A stretch of DNA of 64,000 nucleotides from the NCBI RefSeq assembly GCF_003590095.1, contig NW_020800330.1, positions 74,501 through 138,500 of the forward strand, read 5' to 3'. Positions 62,533-64,000 of this stretch are shown here, piece after piece. How positions within the stretch are numbered: the first letter of the stretch is position 1; each line of letters starts with the position of its first letter. A model generated the notes under the pieces. It did no database searches. It saw nothing but the letters and a program-made list of their open reading frames with translations, and was not told the origin of the DNA. This stretch comes from Trichoplusia ni (taxonomy: Eukaryota; Arthropoda; Insecta; Lepidoptera; Noctuidae). The translations under genes and the position numbers were made by a program.

Positions 62533-64000
62533 TATTTCTACTGCAATTTTGAATTACTTTAATATTTACTACCGTTGGTTTTTAAGCAACATTATTTATA
62601 CCGTCCAGTCAAAAAGGTTTATAATGTCAGAGGTATCATAAAGCACCACAGTCAAATAAAAATAATTATACAAGTAAAGGGACGATATATAAAAGGTGTT
62701 GTCTTGTCTGTCCAAGGTTCACACAAAAAGAATAAGTTGTCATTCCATCTCCCCGTGTGTTTCGAATACCATGTAGGTCCGACTCGACATGAGCGTGGTT
62801 CTCCAGACAATAGTCAAGTCATGCCGTATAATAAAGGTACCTCTCGTACTCTACGCATGAACCATTTCAAATCAATTCAATTTGTTCGATTTAGGTTCTT
62901 ACGTGTAACGTGTACAGTCGATTGTATATCGACGAAAGCGCACTGACCTAGACAACGCCTTTATCTCAAAGCAGTAAGGTCAGAATTCTTTGTAATTCAA
63001 AATGCATTTAACAATACTAGCCATGGTCTAAAGCTACACTTGATTGCATTATGTACTACGTGTAACATGATGCAACGAAAACTGTAGTCAAAATGAAGGT
63101 AAGTACGTGTGATCCAACGAAAATATAAATTGAGTTCATGGTTCTGAGAAGTTTCTTAGTGTAATGTAATTGCTAGAAGAGGATACTTAACCTTCAATAA
63201 ATACTTGTGACATGCATACCTAGCTAAGAAAAATATTTTTTTATTGCATTTCAAAATAATCTTACCAAGATAATTACTAAGATGTTAAGAGAGAGTTAAG
63301 CGGAAACAAACAACTCAACCAAAAATCAGATAGTCCTAATGATGCAGCTCAGGAAAGTTGGAAAGAACATCCGTTTGCAATATAAATGAAGTGATCGAAC
63401 GAGCCTGCAATATGGATGAGAGCTGGCTTGTTTTGCCCATATCGGCTGCACCCGTACCCCGTCAGTATGTGGCGCGAGGTACGTGATGCGCTGGCATCGC
63501 TAATGAGCTCACAACGGAACCGTGTCGATAAGGTTACCATGATTGATTTGAGAGTTGCTCTCAAAACACCCTTGTTTATACAGACGCTGTACGTCCGCCT
63601 AGTACGCGGTAATCCTGAACTCACAACACCACCTAATTAGCTCTTACCCCAGATAGAGGCTGCACAAGGTGTTGCGCAGACCGGTTTTTTATTATTCCAA
63701 ACGTGGAGTATTGAATGTGGATTCCAAACAAAAGCCATTACAAATCATAGAGAGAGCGTGAATTTTATTAACGGAGACCGCACGCTTTGTTATAAGTAGG
63801 TACTCAATTTAATCTGGAACTGGTTTACAATACATATTAATATGTGCATATTTGGAACCTATTGTGTAAGGATTACCTACAATTTTTATGATTATCCTCT
63901 TTGGATATTATTTAGATCGAAGCATAATATTGCAGTTTAGATCTCTAGAAAAGTAACGAGCAAAGAAATTCAGTGAAGAAAGTGCTAGTTTAAACTATCT
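62533..64000. other. Window end, no gene supported
   Basis: About 1.5 kb. A plus-strand ATGAAG|GTAAGT unit occurs at 63093-63104, and a GC-neutral, open patch at 63416-63640 reads on both strands without a recognised family. Neither is called as a gene. Confidence 0.4.

Noticed and set aside
62575..62946. 123-codon plus-strand frame
   Set aside because: The first codon is not ATG and the peptide has no family features.

Overview
The window reads as AT-rich insect nuclear DNA, most likely from a moth or butterfly (Lepidoptera). The lepidopteran call rests on a degenerate RTE-type LINE 3' fragment (5879-5930, minus strand) and an adjacent retroposon-style tail (5757-5833). Both resemble repeats that are very common in lepidopteran genomes. 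I see no bacterial operons, tRNA or rRNA genes, or CRISPR arrays.

Only one gene is firmly supported. It lies on the minus strand between 7715 and 864 and is the 3' part of a Nance-Horan syndrome (NHS) family gene, the insect GUK-holder (gukh) orthologue. Five coding exons can be defined by hand: 7715-7625, 6641-6464, 6177-5975, 4919-4716 and 4236-864. All have canonical AG/GT borders, and their phases chain without a frameshift into 1348 residues ending in a stop codon. The product matches NHS proteins in order: a partial WAVE-homology-type N-terminal segment, an LPSPDEQLR block, a VVAID..GK.FDRM...KRRNTISG block, SSGNWS, EGYYTSFHMDSGLK and VPERKSSL. These proteins are cortical or synaptic scaffolds that link Dlg/Scribble and the WAVE actin machinery. 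The first exon I can define starts in mid-codon, so at least one upstream coding exon is missing from my model.

Layout: 1-863 is 3' UTR or downstream flank. 864-7715 holds the five exons and four short introns. One of those introns carries the LINE remnant and another a perfect 15-bp hairpin. 7716-64000 holds no gene I can support firmly and is most simply the very long 5' intron(s) of gukh plus possible intergenic DNA. Inside it are several unproven signals: a nested 85-codon ORF with a transmembrane segment (15546-15289, minus); a recursive-splice-like junction (around 48295, minus) and a weaker one (around 49153); a 34-nt microexon-like unit (43054-43021, minus); a plus-strand candidate first exon with a signal-peptide-like start (61145-61244); an ATG-Lys-donor unit (63093-63098, plus); and a set of GC-rich islands that could be promoters or enhancers.

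I did not find a clearly new biological system. The most testable unusual points are the recursive-splice-like site, the nested membrane-protein ORF, and the location of the missing N-terminal exons.
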